A stretch of 64,000 nt of DNA from Streptomyces varsoviensis. GTDB taxonomy: Bacteria > Actinomycetota > Actinomycetes > Streptomycetales > Streptomycetaceae. The notes below the pieces were generated by a model. It saw only the letters and a list, made by a program, of their open reading frames with translations, ran no database searches and was not told where the DNA came from. Of the stretch, positions 15,185 through 26,600 are shown one piece after another. Location: assembly GCF_000718635.1 (NCBI RefSeq), contig NZ_JOBF01000003.1:942959-1006958 (forward strand). Reading direction: 5' to 3'. The translations under genes were made by a program, and so were the position numbers. Position 1 is the first letter of the stretch, and every line of letters begins with the position of its first letter.

Positions 15185-16096
15185 TCACACCTTGAGGTAC
15201 TTCCGCAGCGCCACGAACGCGGCCACGGCGGGCATCAGCAGGCCGATGGCGATCACCAACGGCAGCTTGGCCAGCACCGCGTCCCAGCCGATGAACTGGA
15301 TCACGGCGACATGGTCCACAAGGTAGTTGTTGACGAGGAAGTACTGACCGCAGACGAGCAGTACGCACGCGAAGCCCGCGCCGAGCAGCCCCGCGAACGC
15401 GGCCTCCATGATGAACGGCATCTGGATGTAGAAGTTGGACGCGCCGACGAGTCTCATGATGCCGGTCTCGCGTCGGCGGCTGAACGCGGAGACGCGGACC
15501 GTGTTCACGATCAGCAGCAGTGCCACGACGAGCATCAGTATCATCACGCCGAGCGCCGCGTAGTTCATGATCTTGAGAAGGTTGAAGAGCCCCTCCAGGG
15601 TGGACCGTTGGTCCTGGACCGACTGCACACCGGCGCGGTCGGCGAAGGCGCTGGAGATGACCTTGTACTTGGTGGGGTCCTTGAGCTTGATGCGGAAGGA
15701 CTCCTGCATCTGGTCCGCGGTCACGGACCCGGCGACCGGAGAGCCGCCGAACTGCTCCTTGTAGTGCTTGTACGCCTCGTCCGCCGTCTCGAACTGAACG
15801 TTCTCGACGAGGTCCATCTTGCTCAGATCGGACTTGATCTGCTTCTTCTGGTCCTCGGTGGCCGCGCCTTTGACACAGGCGGGGTCCGAGCTCACGTCGT
15901 TCTTCCCGCAGAGGAAGATCGAGACGTTGACCTTGTCGTACCAGTAGCCCTTCATCGTGCTGACCTGCTGGCGCATGAGCAGCGACCCGCCGAAGAGGGC
16001 GAGCGAGAGAGCGACCGAGACGATCACCGCGAAAGTCATCGTCAGATTTCGGCGGAGACCCACGCCGATCTCCGACAGGACGAACTGGGCGCGCAT
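15185..16096 (-). CDS. ftsX: Cell division ABC transporter membrane subunit FtsX
   Basis: A 303-residue protein with the FtsX plan: N-terminal transmembrane helix (TMTFAVIVSVALSLALFGGSLLM), a large extracellular domain (residues ~45-170) with two Cys (FLCGKND, DPACVKG) probably in a disulfide, and three more helices in the C-terminal FtsX domain. Its family motif RRRETGIMRLVGASNFYIQMPFI is present. With FtsE it couples cytoplasmic ATP hydrolysis to activation of peptidoglycan hydrolases. The gene follows ftsE by about 9 bp, one operon. Confidence 0.95.
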   Translation of the reverse strand: MRAQFVLSEIGVGLRRNLTMTFAVIVSVALSLALFGGSLLMRQQVSTMKGYWYDKVNVSIFLCGKNDVSSDPACVKGAATEDQKKQIKSDLSKMDLVENVQFETADEAYKHYKEQFGGSPVAGSVTADQMQESFRIKLKDPTKYKVISSAFADRAGVQSVQDQRSTLEGLFNLLKIMNYAALGVMILMLVVALLLIVNTVRVSAFSRRRETGIMRLVGASNFYIQMPFIMEAAFAGLLGAGFACVLLVCGQYFLVNNYLVDHVAVIQFIGWDAVLAKLPLVIAIGLLMPAVAAFVALRKYLKV

Positions 16097-16105
16097 GGCG
16101 TCCTT

Positions 16106-16795
16106 TCAGTGCTGGTAGCCGTACACGCCGCGCGACTGGTCGCGTACGAGACGGCCCTTCTCTAGTTCGATGACGCGCTTGCGCATCTGGTCGACGATCT
16201 GCTGATCGTGAGTGGCCATGATCACTGTGGTCCCGGTCCGGTTGATCCGGTCCAGCAGCTTCATGATGCCCACCGAGGTCTGCGGGTCGAGGTTGCCGGT
16301 CGGCTCGTCCGCGATCAGCAGCATCGGGCGGTTGACGAACGCCCGGGCGATCGCGACGCGCTGCTGCTCGCCGCCGGACAGCTCGCCGGGCATGCGGTCC
16401 TCCTTGCCGCCGAGGCCGACCAGGTCGAGGACCTGGGGCACGCCCTTGCGGATCTCGCCGCGGGGCTTGCCGATGACCTCCAGTGCGAAGGCGACGTTCT
16501 GCCCCACCGTCTTGTTGGGGAGCAGGCGGAAGTCCTGGAAGATGGTGCCCAACTGGCGGCGCATCTGCGGGATCTTCCAGTTGGAGAGCCGGGCGAGGTC
16601 CTTGCCCAGCACGTGCACCTGGCCGTGGCTGGCACGCTCCTCGCGCAGCAGCAGCCGCAGGAAAGTGGACTTGCCGGAACCCGAGGAGCCGACCAGGAAG
16701 ACGAACTCGCCTTTCTCGATCTCAAGCGAGACGTCCCGCAGGGCCGGACTGTTCTGCTTCGGGTAGGACTTGGAGACGTTGTCGAATCGGATCAC
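16106..16795 (-). CDS. ftsE: Cell division ATP-binding protein FtsE
   Basis: A 229-residue ABC ATPase. Walker [10 protein letters not shown] is at residues 36-44, the Q-loop in [12 protein letters not shown], the signature [14 protein letters not shown], Walker [13 protein letters not shown] and the switch His in MATHDQQ. I took the GTG at 16795 ([11 protein letters not shown]), which gives the usual FtsE length, rather than the longer upstream frame. Cytoplasmic partner of FtsX. Confidence 0.95.
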   Translation of the reverse strand: MIRFDNVSKSYPKQNSPALRDVSLEIEKGEFVFLVGSSGSGKSTFLRLLLREERASHGQVHVLGKDLARLSNWKIPQMRRQLGTIFQDFRLLPNKTVGQNVAFALEVIGKPRGEIRKGVPQVLDLVGLGGKEDRMPGELSGGEQQRVAIARAFVNRPMLLIADEPTGNLDPQTSVGIMKLLDRINRTGTTVIMATHDQQIVDQMRKRVIELEKGRLVRDQSRGVYGYQH

Positions 16796-17105
16796 GAATG
16801 CACCACGCGTCGACCTGGATAGGGTTTCGGGACGCTGCGGTTGCGGCTCCCGTCGGTGTGCGTGACCATACGCGAACCACGAGCACGCGCGCAGTCGGCG
16901 TCCGTTCTTGGGGCCGTCCTGAACCGACGCCGGGCGTTTGGCCGCGACACCACCGGGGACACCTCCAGACAAAATCCCATCAATATCCCATCAGCCCGGC
17001 CCAACGCCCCTCGGTCGCGCCGAACCCGGCGGGAGCTGGCACAGTAGTGGTAGGGGGAACGACTGGGCGACCCCGCTCGTTGGACGTACCGGAGGAGGAA
17101 ATCGC
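16796..17105. other. Divergent intergenic region upstream of ftsE and the zinc-ribbon gene
   Basis: 310 bp with no supported gene. It contains two ATCCCATCA copies (about 16975-16994) in a less GC-rich patch. A GGCACA...TAGTGG/TAGGGG stretch just before the rightward gene may hold its promoter. GGAGGAGG at ~17091 is the strong ribosome-binding site of that gene. Confidence 0.4.
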
Positions 17106-17300
17106 ATGACATGCGACCGACTGGTGTGCGCCAACTGCGCGGCCCCGGTCAGCGAGGGCCGCTGCCCCGTGTGCCGGGCGAGCAGGGAGCGCCTCCAGCA
17201 CCAGGACGGCGTCTTCGCCGGCCTGACCCCGGCCGCGCTCGTCGCGCTGCTGGTGGCGCTGATAGCCGTAGCGCTGCTGGCGCACGGATTCGCCGCGTAG
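17106..17300 (+). CDS. Small zinc-ribbon membrane protein
   Basis: A 64-residue protein. Two CxxC pairs (Cys8/Cys11 and Cys20/Cys23: CANCAAPVSEGRCPVC) form a zinc ribbon. Residues ~39-60 (GLTPAALVALLVALIAVALLAHG) form one transmembrane helix. The ATG has a near-ideal GGAGGAGG upstream, and a strong terminator follows, so it is a monocistronic gene. Function unknown; conserved small actinobacterial proteins of this type are annotated only as hypothetical. Confidence 0.8.
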   Translation: MTCDRLVCANCAAPVSEGRCPVCRASRERLQHQDGVFAGLTPAALVALLVALIAVALLAHGFAA

Positions 17301-17345
17301 GACCGCGCAGGACGCCGCGCCCGTCGCCGGGGCCCGCAGACACCG

Positions 17346-17383
17346 CAGGGGCCCGGGCGCTCGATGAGCGCTCCGGGCCCCTC
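17346..17383 (+). terminator. Rho-independent-like terminator after the zinc-ribbon gene
   Basis: Arms 17348-17362 and 17366-17381 form a 15-bp GC-rich stem with one bulged base and a 3-nt loop, 45 bp past the stop. The short distance and symmetry support termination of the small gene. Confidence 0.75.
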
Positions 17384-17637
17384 AGTCATCCCCTGACGGC
17401 TCGCGCCCCGGCCTTCCAAACCCCGTGCCTGCCGCGCCGCCGTGGCCGGGCCTCCGGCTCTCCCAGCCCCCGTACGGGCGGGAGAGCTCCGGGTCCAGCC
17501 GCGGCACGTTCGCAGCCTTCGGAGGGGTGCTCTGAGGCACCGCCGGGCGGCGTGGCCGCGCTGGTCGTACTGCCCGCCGAGCGCTCTCGGCGGGCCCGGC
17601 CCGGGCTGCCGTCGTGGTTCGGGCAGCCGTGCTGCCG
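17384..17637. other. Intergenic tail region between convergent genes
   Basis: About 250 bp past the terminator up to the end of the LAETG gene. Nothing convincing seen: no start/ribosome-binding site pair and no clear repeat. The last ~100 bases contain GCTCTCGGCGGGCC-type short inverted repeats that may end the leftward LAETG transcript. Confidence 0.35.
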
Positions 17638-18384
17638 TCAGGCGGCGTTGTTGCGGCTGCCGACGAGGCGCGGCATGAGGCGGAAGCCGATGCCGCCGGC
17701 GATCATCGTGGCGGCGCCGGTCAGCAGGAAGGTGGTCTGGCCGGCGCCGGTCTCGGCCAGCTCCTCCTTGGCCTTGCCCTGCGCGACGGGCTGGGAGCCC
17801 GCGCTGTTCGGGTTGGTGTTGTCGACGCAGTTCGCGCTGTCGACGTCGACCGGGCAGGTGGTGGACTTGCCGTCGCCGGCCTGGCTGCCGTGGTCGCCGC
17901 CCTGGCCGCTGTGGTCACCGCCGCCGGGGGTGGTGGTGGGCTGTCCGGAGGGGCCCGTGGTCGGCTGTCCGGTCGGCTGGCCCGTCGGCTGTCCGGTCGG
18001 CCGGCCCGTGGGCTGACCCGTCGGCTGGCCGGTGGGCTGCCCGGTCGGCTGGTCCGTGGGGTTCCCGGTGGGCTCGTGCGTGGGCTGGTGCGTGGGCTCC
18101 GTGGGGCCGCCCGTCGGGTTCCCGGTGGGGATCTCGGTCGGGTTGTCGGTCGGGGTGGGTGTCGGCTTGTCCGACGGGGTCTCCGACGCACCGGGCTCCG
18201 GGCTCTCGTCGAGGCCGAGCCCGGTGTGGACGCCCTCGTCCGTGCCGGCCTGTACGCCGACACCGCCGATGTTCACGTCGATGCCGGCGGCCGAGGCGGC
18301 GCCCGCGGCGGTCAGGGACGCGCCGGCGGCGATTACCGCGCCGGCGGCTATCCGTGCAACGCGCAGCCGCGTCTTCTTGGTCAT
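17638..18384 (-). CDS. LAETG-type sortase substrate with PTGQ repeats
   Basis: A 248-residue surface protein: signal peptide (VARIAAGAVIAAGASLTAAGAASA), a short globular stretch, and a Pro/Thr repeat stalk at residues ~70-150 built from 4-residue units (QPTG, NPTG, EPTH). A region with two Cys (TTCPVDVDSANC) follows. It ends in a sorting signal: LAETG at 209-213, hydrophobic helix and a basic tail (RLMPRLVGSRNNAA). LAXTG is the motif used by Streptomyces class E sortases, so the protein is expected to be linked to peptidoglycan. The stalk DNA is a 12-bp tandem repeat and could vary in length between strains. No sortase gene is nearby. Confidence 0.85.
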   Translation of the reverse strand: MTKKTRLRVARIAAGAVIAAGASLTAAGAASAAGIDVNIGGVGVQAGTDEGVHTGLGLDESPEPGASETPSDKPTPTPTDNPTEIPTGNPTGGPTEPTHQPTHEPTGNPTDQPTGQPTGQPTGQPTGRPTGQPTGQPTGQPTTGPSGQPTTTPGGGDHSGQGGDHGSQAGDGKSTTCPVDVDSANCVDNTNPNSAGSQPVAQGKAKEELAETGAGQTTFLLTGAATMIAGGIGFRLMPRLVGSRNNAA

Positions 18385-18726
18385 CTGCCTGCTACCCCCA
18401 GTAGCTGTTCTCGTATGTGGAGCAGCTATGCACGGGGCCGCGGCGGTATCGGGGTCGCGCTCGCGGGTCCGGTCTCGCCGGCCTGCCCGCTCCCCCCGTC
18501 ACACGTGCCCCAGTGATACGCATGCCGCGCGTCAGCCTGTCCAGTTTTCAGGACAACGTCAAGGGAGTTACGCGCCAGATGTCCGAAATATCGCAACTTG
18601 CCTGGCGCATGGACACAGAGCTGTGACCCCGTCACATCTACTGCTGCATTCCCTCTGCATCTCCGCCGGGCCCGGCGCGTCGCGCCCGGCCCGGCGGACG
18701 GAACAGCCCGCCGGGGCCCAACGGGC
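18385..18726. other. Upstream region of the LAETG gene and downstream region of prfB
   Basis: 342 bp. The prfB-proximal part holds a strong hairpin (separate entry). The rest, with a lower-GC patch around 18540-18650, should carry the LAETG gene promoter on the minus strand, but I could not assign -35/-10 boxes with confidence. Confidence 0.4.
18662..18698 (-). terminator. prfB terminator hairpin
   Basis: Arms 18662-18679 and 18681-18698 match over 17 of 18 positions, giving a very GC-rich stem ~30 bp after the prfB stop. No T-run follows, as often in Streptomyces. Confidence 0.65.
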
Positions 18727-19833
18727 CTACTTCTCCTGCTGCTTGCGCCAGCGGATGCCGGCCTCCAGGAAGCCGTCGATGTCGCCGTCGAGCACGGAGG
18801 AGGGGTTGCCGACCTCGAACTCCGTGCGCAGATCCTTGACCATCTGGTAGGGGTGCAGGACGTACGAACGCATCTGGTTGCCCCAGGAGTTGCCGCCGTC
18901 GCCCTTGAGCGCGTTCATCTTCTCCTGCTCCTCCTGGCGGCGGCGCTCAAGGAGCTTGGCCTGGAGGACGTTCATCGCGGTCGCCTTGTTCTGGATCTGC
19001 GAGCGCTCGTTCTGGCAGGAGACGACGATGCCGGTCGGGATGTGCGTCAGCCGGACCGCCGAGTCGGTGGTGTTGACGCCCTGGCCGCCGGGGCCGGAGG
19101 AGCGGTAGACGTCCACGCGCAGCTCGGACTCGTCGATCTCGATGTGGTCGGTCTGCTCGACCACCGGCAGCACCTCGACGCCCGCGAACGACGTCTGGCG
19201 ACGGCCCTGGTTGTCGAACGGCGAGATCCGCACCAGGCGGTGCGTGCCCTGCTCGACGGAGAGCGTGCCGTAGGCGTACGGCGACTGGACGGCGAAGGTG
19301 GTCGACTTGATGCCGGCCTCCTCCGCGTACGACGTCTCGTAGACCTCGGTCTTGTAGCCGTGCCGCTCGGCCCAGCGCAGATACATGCGCTGGAGCTGCT
19401 CGGCGAAGTCGGCGGCGTCGACGCCGCCCGCCTCGGCGCGGATGTTGACGACCGCCTCGCGGGAGTCGTACTCGCCCGAGAGGAGCGTACGGACCTCCAT
19501 CTCGTCGAGCGCCTTGCGCACGGCGGCCAGCTCCGCCTCCGCCTCGGCCCGCGCGTCCGCGTCGTCCTCGGCCTCGGCGAGCTCGAACAGCACCCCGAGG
19601 TCGTCAATACGGCCGCGCAGCGCCTCCGCCTTGCGGAGCTCCGCCTGGAGGTGGGACAGCTTGCTGGTGATCTTCTGCGCCGCCTCCGGGTCGTCCCACA
19701 GTGACGGCGCCGCCGCCTGCTCTTCGAGGACGGCGATGTCGGCCCTCATCTTGTCGAGGTCCAGGACGGCCTCGATCGACCCCATGGTCGAGGAGAGGGA
19801 CTTCAGCTCTTCGGATACATCGACGACTGCCAC
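18727..19833 (-). CDS. prfB: Peptide chain release factor 2
   Basis: A 368-residue release factor reading UGA/UAA. The specificity tripeptide SPF is at 204-206 and the catalytic GGQ at 249-251 ([18 protein letters not shown]). The N-terminal coiled-coil domain (residues ~1-110) reads straight through from the GTG start with no internal stop. So it lacks the programmed +1 frameshift that regulates RF2 in E. coli. A kinase gene lies upstream on the same strand, 119 bp away. Confidence 0.97.
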   Translation of the reverse strand: MAVVDVSEELKSLSSTMGSIEAVLDLDKMRADIAVLEEQAAAPSLWDDPEAAQKITSKLSHLQAELRKAEALRGRIDDLGVLFELAEAEDDADARAEAEAELAAVRKALDEMEVRTLLSGEYDSREAVVNIRAEAGGVDAADFAEQLQRMYLRWAERHGYKTEVYETSYAEEAGIKSTTFAVQSPYAYGTLSVEQGTHRLVRISPFDNQGRRQTSFAGVEVLPVVEQTDHIEIDESELRVDVYRSSGPGGQGVNTTDSAVRLTHIPTGIVVSCQNERSQIQNKATAMNVLQAKLLERRRQEEQEKMNALKGDGGNSWGNQMRSYVLHPYQMVKDLRTEFEVGNPSSVLDGDIDGFLEAGIRWRKQQEK

Positions 19834-19952
19834 GCCACCAGCCTAACGGCTATACGGACCGGCGTTGCCGCACGCCCGCACGGCCCTTGGGAGCACCGGC
19901 TCGCGGGGGCCGCGGCCTGTGGATAACTCCCCTCGGGACCTCGGCGGGCGGG

Positions 19953-21203
19953 CTACGGCGTGGGCGAGGTGCCGTGCACGCCCGGCTTCGCGTCGCCGCC
20001 GTCGTCCCCGCCCACCGCGAACCAGCCGCCCACCCCCGCCGCGACCGCCGCCGCCAGCGCGGCGGCGCCCAGTTTGAGGCGGCGGGCGCGTATGTCGGCG
20101 GCGGAGCGGTGCCGGGCCGAGCCCGCGCGGCGCTCGCCGGCCGCGCGGGGCGAGCGGGCCGTGCCGTGGGCGCCGCCCGCGAGCTCGTCGGGGCCGGGCA
20201 CCCGCATGCTGGTGTGGGTCTCGCGGTTGGAGTCGGCGACCGTCCCCGGGACGAGCGGGACCGCGCCGCGCCGCCTGGCCGGCTCCCGGGGCTCCGCCGG
20301 CGGCGGCTCGGCCGGGCCGTCGGCGGGGCGCTCGGACGCGGCCTCGGGCTCGTCGATGTCCAGCGGCGGGTGGCCCGCCAGGGACGGGAGCAGGTCGCGC
20401 AGCCGGGAGGCGAGCTCCGGCGCGCGCAGCCGGGAGGCGGGCCCCTTGGCGAGGCACTGCACGATGAGCTGCCACAGGTCGTCGGGGATGCCGGGCAGCG
20501 GCGCGACGGTCTCGGTGACGTGCCGCCGCAGGATGGCCCCCGGGTGCCCGCCGCCGAACGGCGTGAAGCCGGCCAGCAGCTCGTACAGGACCGTGGCCAG
20601 GGCGTAGACGTCGACGCTGGCGCGCGGCGGCAGTCCCTCGATGATCTCGGGGGCAAGGTAGTCGGGGGTGCCGATCACGCGCGTCGCGCGCGCGTGGCGG
20701 GGCGCGTCCACGAGGCGGGCGACGCCGAAGTCGGTGAGCAGCGCGGGGTGGGCGCCGCCGGGGCCCAGCTCGCCCTGCATGTCGAGCAGGACGTTCTCCG
20801 GTTTGACGTCGCGGTGCACGATGCCGGCGGCGTGCGCGGCGGAGAGGCCGTCGGCGACGTCGGCGACGATGGCGACGGCGGCCTCCGGCGCGAGGCGGCG
20901 CTCGCGGTCGAGGCGGGTGCGCAGGTCCGTGCCGCGGATCAGGTCCATGACCAGGGCCAGGTCGTTGCCGTCGACGACGAGGTCGCGCACGCCGACCACG
21001 TGCGGGTGGTCGAGGCTGAGCAGCGCGGCGCGCTCCTGGACGAACCGGCCCACGAGCTCCTGGTCGGAGGCCAGCTCCTCGCGCAGCAGCTTGATGGCGA
21101 CGGGGCCCTCGGGGCCCTCGCCGAGCCACACCGTGCCGGCGCTGCCGCGGCCGAGGACCTGGTTCGCGGTGTACCGGCTGCCGATCTTCCGTGCCAAGAC
21201 CAC
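19953..21203 (-). CDS. Membrane-anchored Ser/Thr protein kinase (PkaB-like)
   Basis: A 416-residue Hanks-type kinase. Gly-rich loop LGRGSAGTVW, catalytic Lys38 (VAIKLL), HRDVKPEN with Asp132, DFG at 158-160 and GTPDYLAPE are all present, so it should be active. A Pro/Arg-rich linker (~270-375) leads to one transmembrane helix at ~378-398 and a short acidic extracellular tail; there are no PASTA repeats. GTG start with GGAGAAG upstream. By position next to prfB and the second kinase it is the likely counterpart of S. coelicolor PkaB; the name is from memory of the locus. Confidence 0.9.
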   Translation of the reverse strand: MVLARKIGSRYTANQVLGRGSAGTVWLGEGPEGPVAIKLLREELASDQELVGRFVQERAALLSLDHPHVVGVRDLVVDGNDLALVMDLIRGTDLRTRLDRERRLAPEAAVAIVADVADGLSAAHAAGIVHRDVKPENVLLDMQGELGPGGAHPALLTDFGVARLVDAPRHARATRVIGTPDYLAPEIIEGLPPRASVDVYALATVLYELLAGFTPFGGGHPGAILRRHVTETVAPLPGIPDDLWQLIVQCLAKGPASRLRAPELASRLRDLLPSLAGHPPLDIDEPEAASERPADGPAEPPPAEPREPARRRGAVPLVPGTVADSNRETHTSMRVPGPDELAGGAHGTARSPRAAGERRAGSARHRSAADIRARRLKLGAAALAAAVAAGVGGWFAVGGDDGGDAKPGVHGTSPTP

Positions 21204-21364
21204 TCCGACTTCTCCGACATCCGACAGGGCGCGTTGGCGACAAAGCTACGCGGCTGAGGGGATGGTAAGGCTGCCGGTCCACGCCGACCGTCACTTACGA
21301 CGCGGAAAACACCCGTCAGATGTCGACTTGTCGCCAGAGTGAGCCCTTGTGGGCCGACTCCGGC

Positions 21365-23182
<1,818 letters not shown>

Positions 23183-23627
23183 GTCTGCGCTCCCTGGTCG
23201 ATCCTGGTCCAAGCTGGTCGCGGCCTGTGGATACCCGGCCTTCGGGCCTACTGTAGTGCCGACTCGGAGGCCGACGGCCGGTGGAATCCGGTGGGGCTCG
23301 GGGGGAAGACGCACGTTCCGGACAGAAGGTTGCCGCGCCGCGTTCTTTGGCTGGTCCGTGACGGTGAGCGGCACGATAAGAAGGCCATCAACGGCGGTCC
23401 CAAGCAGGCACTTTTTCACCCGTAGCCGACCAATCAAGATCACTAAGCGGCGGTCGCCGGGCGTGTTGTCAGTGGCAGGTGCGAGGATGCTCACAAGCAC
23501 GGGTGCGGTTGGGGAGCGGGGGCTCCGCGCGAACGTGGTGACCTGTACGTGCCGACGCGCCCGTGCACGGTGGGGGGAGGGAGCCCCCGTCGGGCACCCC
23601 AGGGGCAGGAAAGGACCGTTGACGGCG
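23183..23627. other. Divergent promoter region between kinase and FHA/FtsK genes
   Basis: 445 bp without a supported ORF. Toward the right it holds TTGTCAGTGG (23466-23475), a sequence commonly seen as a Streptomyces -35 region, with GATGCT at 23486-23491. It also has a lower-GC patch (CACTTTTTCACCC) near 23409-23421. These could be promoters for the rightward gene; spacing is not ideal. Confidence 0.4.
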
Positions 23628-26600
23628 ATGCAGATCCGGCTGACCGTCCTCGGGCCGCGCAGCGGCCACACCGCACACGCCACGCACGCCGCCCACGCCT
23701 GCGACGTCCTGGTGACCGCCCCCGCCGGGACCGCGCTCGCCGCCGTGACCAGCGGGCTCGCGACCGCGGTCGCCGCCGCCGGGTCCGACGTGGGCAGCGG
23801 CGCCGTGGTGGTCTACGCGGGCGCCGAGCGGCTCGACGCGCAGCGCTGCGCGCTCGGCGAGCCCCCGCTGGTCGACGGCGCCGTGCTCGCCCTCCAGGGC
23901 CCGGCCGACCCGGACCGGGACGTCGGCGTGCTCCCCGCCGGGTCGCCGGACGCCAGCGCCCGGCTCCATGTCGTCGCCGGGCCGGACGCCGGCGGCGTGC
24001 ATCTGCTGCACGGCGGCCGCATCGACATCGGCCGCTCCGCCAACGCGGATGTGCCGCTCGACGACCCAGACGTCTCCCGCCTGCACTGCGCGGTCACCGT
24101 CACCGACGAGGGCCGCGTCACGGTGGCCGACCTCGGCTCCACCAACGGCACCACGCTCGACGGCGCCGCCGTCCTCGACCACCCCGTCCCCTTCCCTTCC
24201 GGGGCCCTCCTGCGCGTCGGCGAGTCCACCCTCAGCCTGCGCGTCCCCACCGCCGGCGCCCCCACCGACCTCTCCAGCGGCACCCTCCCGGCCACCCCGG
24301 ACGGCGAGGGCCACCTCCGGGTCACCCCGGGCGCCTTCGCCCGCGGCGATCATTGGCCGGATAACGCCCCCACTCCCCCACCCGACCCGGGCACCCCCGC
24401 CCGCGGCACCCCCGTCCCCCCAGGCATCACCTCCCCCGCCCCCACGACCCACGGCACCGGCTTCGGCCCAGCGCCCGGCTACACCCAGGGCACCCCCGGC
24501 ACGCCCACCGCGGCCGCGTACGGCACCCATGGCCAGACACCCGGCCCGGTCGGCTACGGGCCGGGCCCGGGCGGCACCGGAACGCAGGCCCCGGGTGCGT
24601 ACGGCCGTGCCCCCGGTACGGCCGCGGCCCAGGCGGGCGGGCACGGGCAGGGGCCCGGGGAGCCCACCGGCGTCCCCGGCGCCCACGGGCGCGGTCCCGG
24701 CGGACCCAACGGGCCGGGTACGGGCGGTTACGACCACGGGCAGGGGCCGGGCGCGTACGGGCACGGCCCCGGTTACGGCGGGACCACCAGCACGCCGGGA
24801 AACCAGGCGGGTGCGTACGGCCAGGCGCCCGGCGCTGGCACGGCAGCCGGTTACGGCCACGCGCCCGACGGGACCGCCGACATGCCCGCAAACCAGGCGG
24901 GCACGTATGGGCAGGCACCCGGCGCGGCCGGAGCCGCCGGTTACGGCCACGGTTCCGGTCCCGGCGGGGCCGGAGCCCGGGCAACCGGCGCGTACGGGCA
25001 GAGCCCCGCCGCCGGCGGGGCGAGCGCGCACGGACACGGCTACGGGCCAGACGGACACGGGTCCGGCGGGGCCGGAGCGGCCGGCTACGGCCAAGCAACC
25101 AGCGAAGGCGCAGCCTCCGCCTTCGGTCGCGGTCACGGCGGGGCCGCAGGCACGCCGGGAGACCAAGCGAGCGCGTACGGGCAGTCCCCCGGAACCGCCG
25201 GTTCTGGCCGTGGACCCCGCGAAGCCGCCGGTACGCCCGGAGCCCAGGCCGGCGCGTACGGCCGAGAGTCCGGCGCGACCGGAGCAACCGATTACGGCCA
25301 CGGGCCCAGCGGTTCCGCCGACGTGCCCGGAAACCGGGCAGGCGCCTACGGGCAGGCCCCCGGGGGCGCAGCTCACGGCCACGGCCGGGCAGGCGCGTAC
25401 GGGCAGACCCCTGGTGCAGCCGGGGCGGCCGGCTTCGGCCAAAGCTCCCACGGCGGCGCAGCCCACAGCCACGGCCAGGCGGGCGCCCACGGGCAAGCAC
25501 CCAGCACCGGCGGGACCGCCGGCTACGGCCATGGGCCCGCCGAGGCTGCCAGCACGCCCGGAAACCGGGCCCCCGACAGAGCCGGACCCGCCGGCTACGG
25601 CCAGAACTCCCCCGGGGGCGCAGCCCACGGGCACGGCCCGACGGGCGCGTACGGGCAGACCCTCGGCGCAGCCGGCTACGGCCAGGCCGCTGGCGGAGCA
25701 ACCGCCGGAGGCACTGGCGGAGCGACCGCCGGAGGCACCGGCACTGGTGCTAAGCGGCGAGGGTTCGGGGCCTGGGCTCGGCGGTTGGCCGGGGGGCGGG
25801 GGGCTGGGGAGCGTGGGGCTGGCGGGGACGACTGGCCGGTGGGGGGCGAGGACTCGGCTCGGGCGCAAGCGGCGACGGTGGCGTTGCGGGAGCGGTGGCC
25901 GGATGCCGCCGGGGTGCTGATGACCGCGCTGGGCCCCGGGCCCCGGCTGTGGGAGCGCGGGCCGGGCCACCCCGACCTGCTGACCGTACGGCTGGGCACC
26001 GCCGACCGCCTCGCGCCCGACGGCGCGGGCCCGATGCCGTCCGTGCCGGTCACGGTCGGGCTGCGGGAGGCCGGCGCGCTGGGTCTGGCGGGGCCGCGGC
26101 CCCGCTTGGCCGGGCTGGCCCGGTCGGTGCTGGCGCAGCTCGCCGCGCTGCACGCGCCCGGCGTGCTGGAGACGGTGCTGATCAGCGCGGACCGTTCGCG
26201 CGCCGCCGAGGACCGGCTCGCCGAGTGGTCCTGGTTCGGGTGGCTGCCGCAGGCGCGCCCGGCGCATGGGCAGGACTGCCGGCTGCTGGTCGCCTACGAC
26301 CGCGAGCAGGCCGAGGCGCGCACGGCCGAGCTGGTGCGGCGGTGCGACGACGGCCCGCTCGGCCCCGGCTGGGCGAGCGCTTCCCCGGCCGCGGTGGCCA
26401 CCGCGGCCGGTCAGTACCAGGGCCCGTACACCGTCCTGGTCGTCGACGGCGACCCCGGCACGGCGGCGCTCCGCGAGAGCGTGGCCCGGCTCGCGCTCGG
26501 CGGCCCGGCCGTCGGCATCCATCTCATCTGCCTCGCCGAGGCCCCGGCGGCCTCCCCCGCCTCGCCCGTCTCGGCGACCTGCGACGCGGCGCGCGCCGCC

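Noticed and set aside
19750..19833. Programmed +1 frameshift in prfB
   Set aside because: The frame is continuous from the GTG start, with no in-frame TGA near codon 26.
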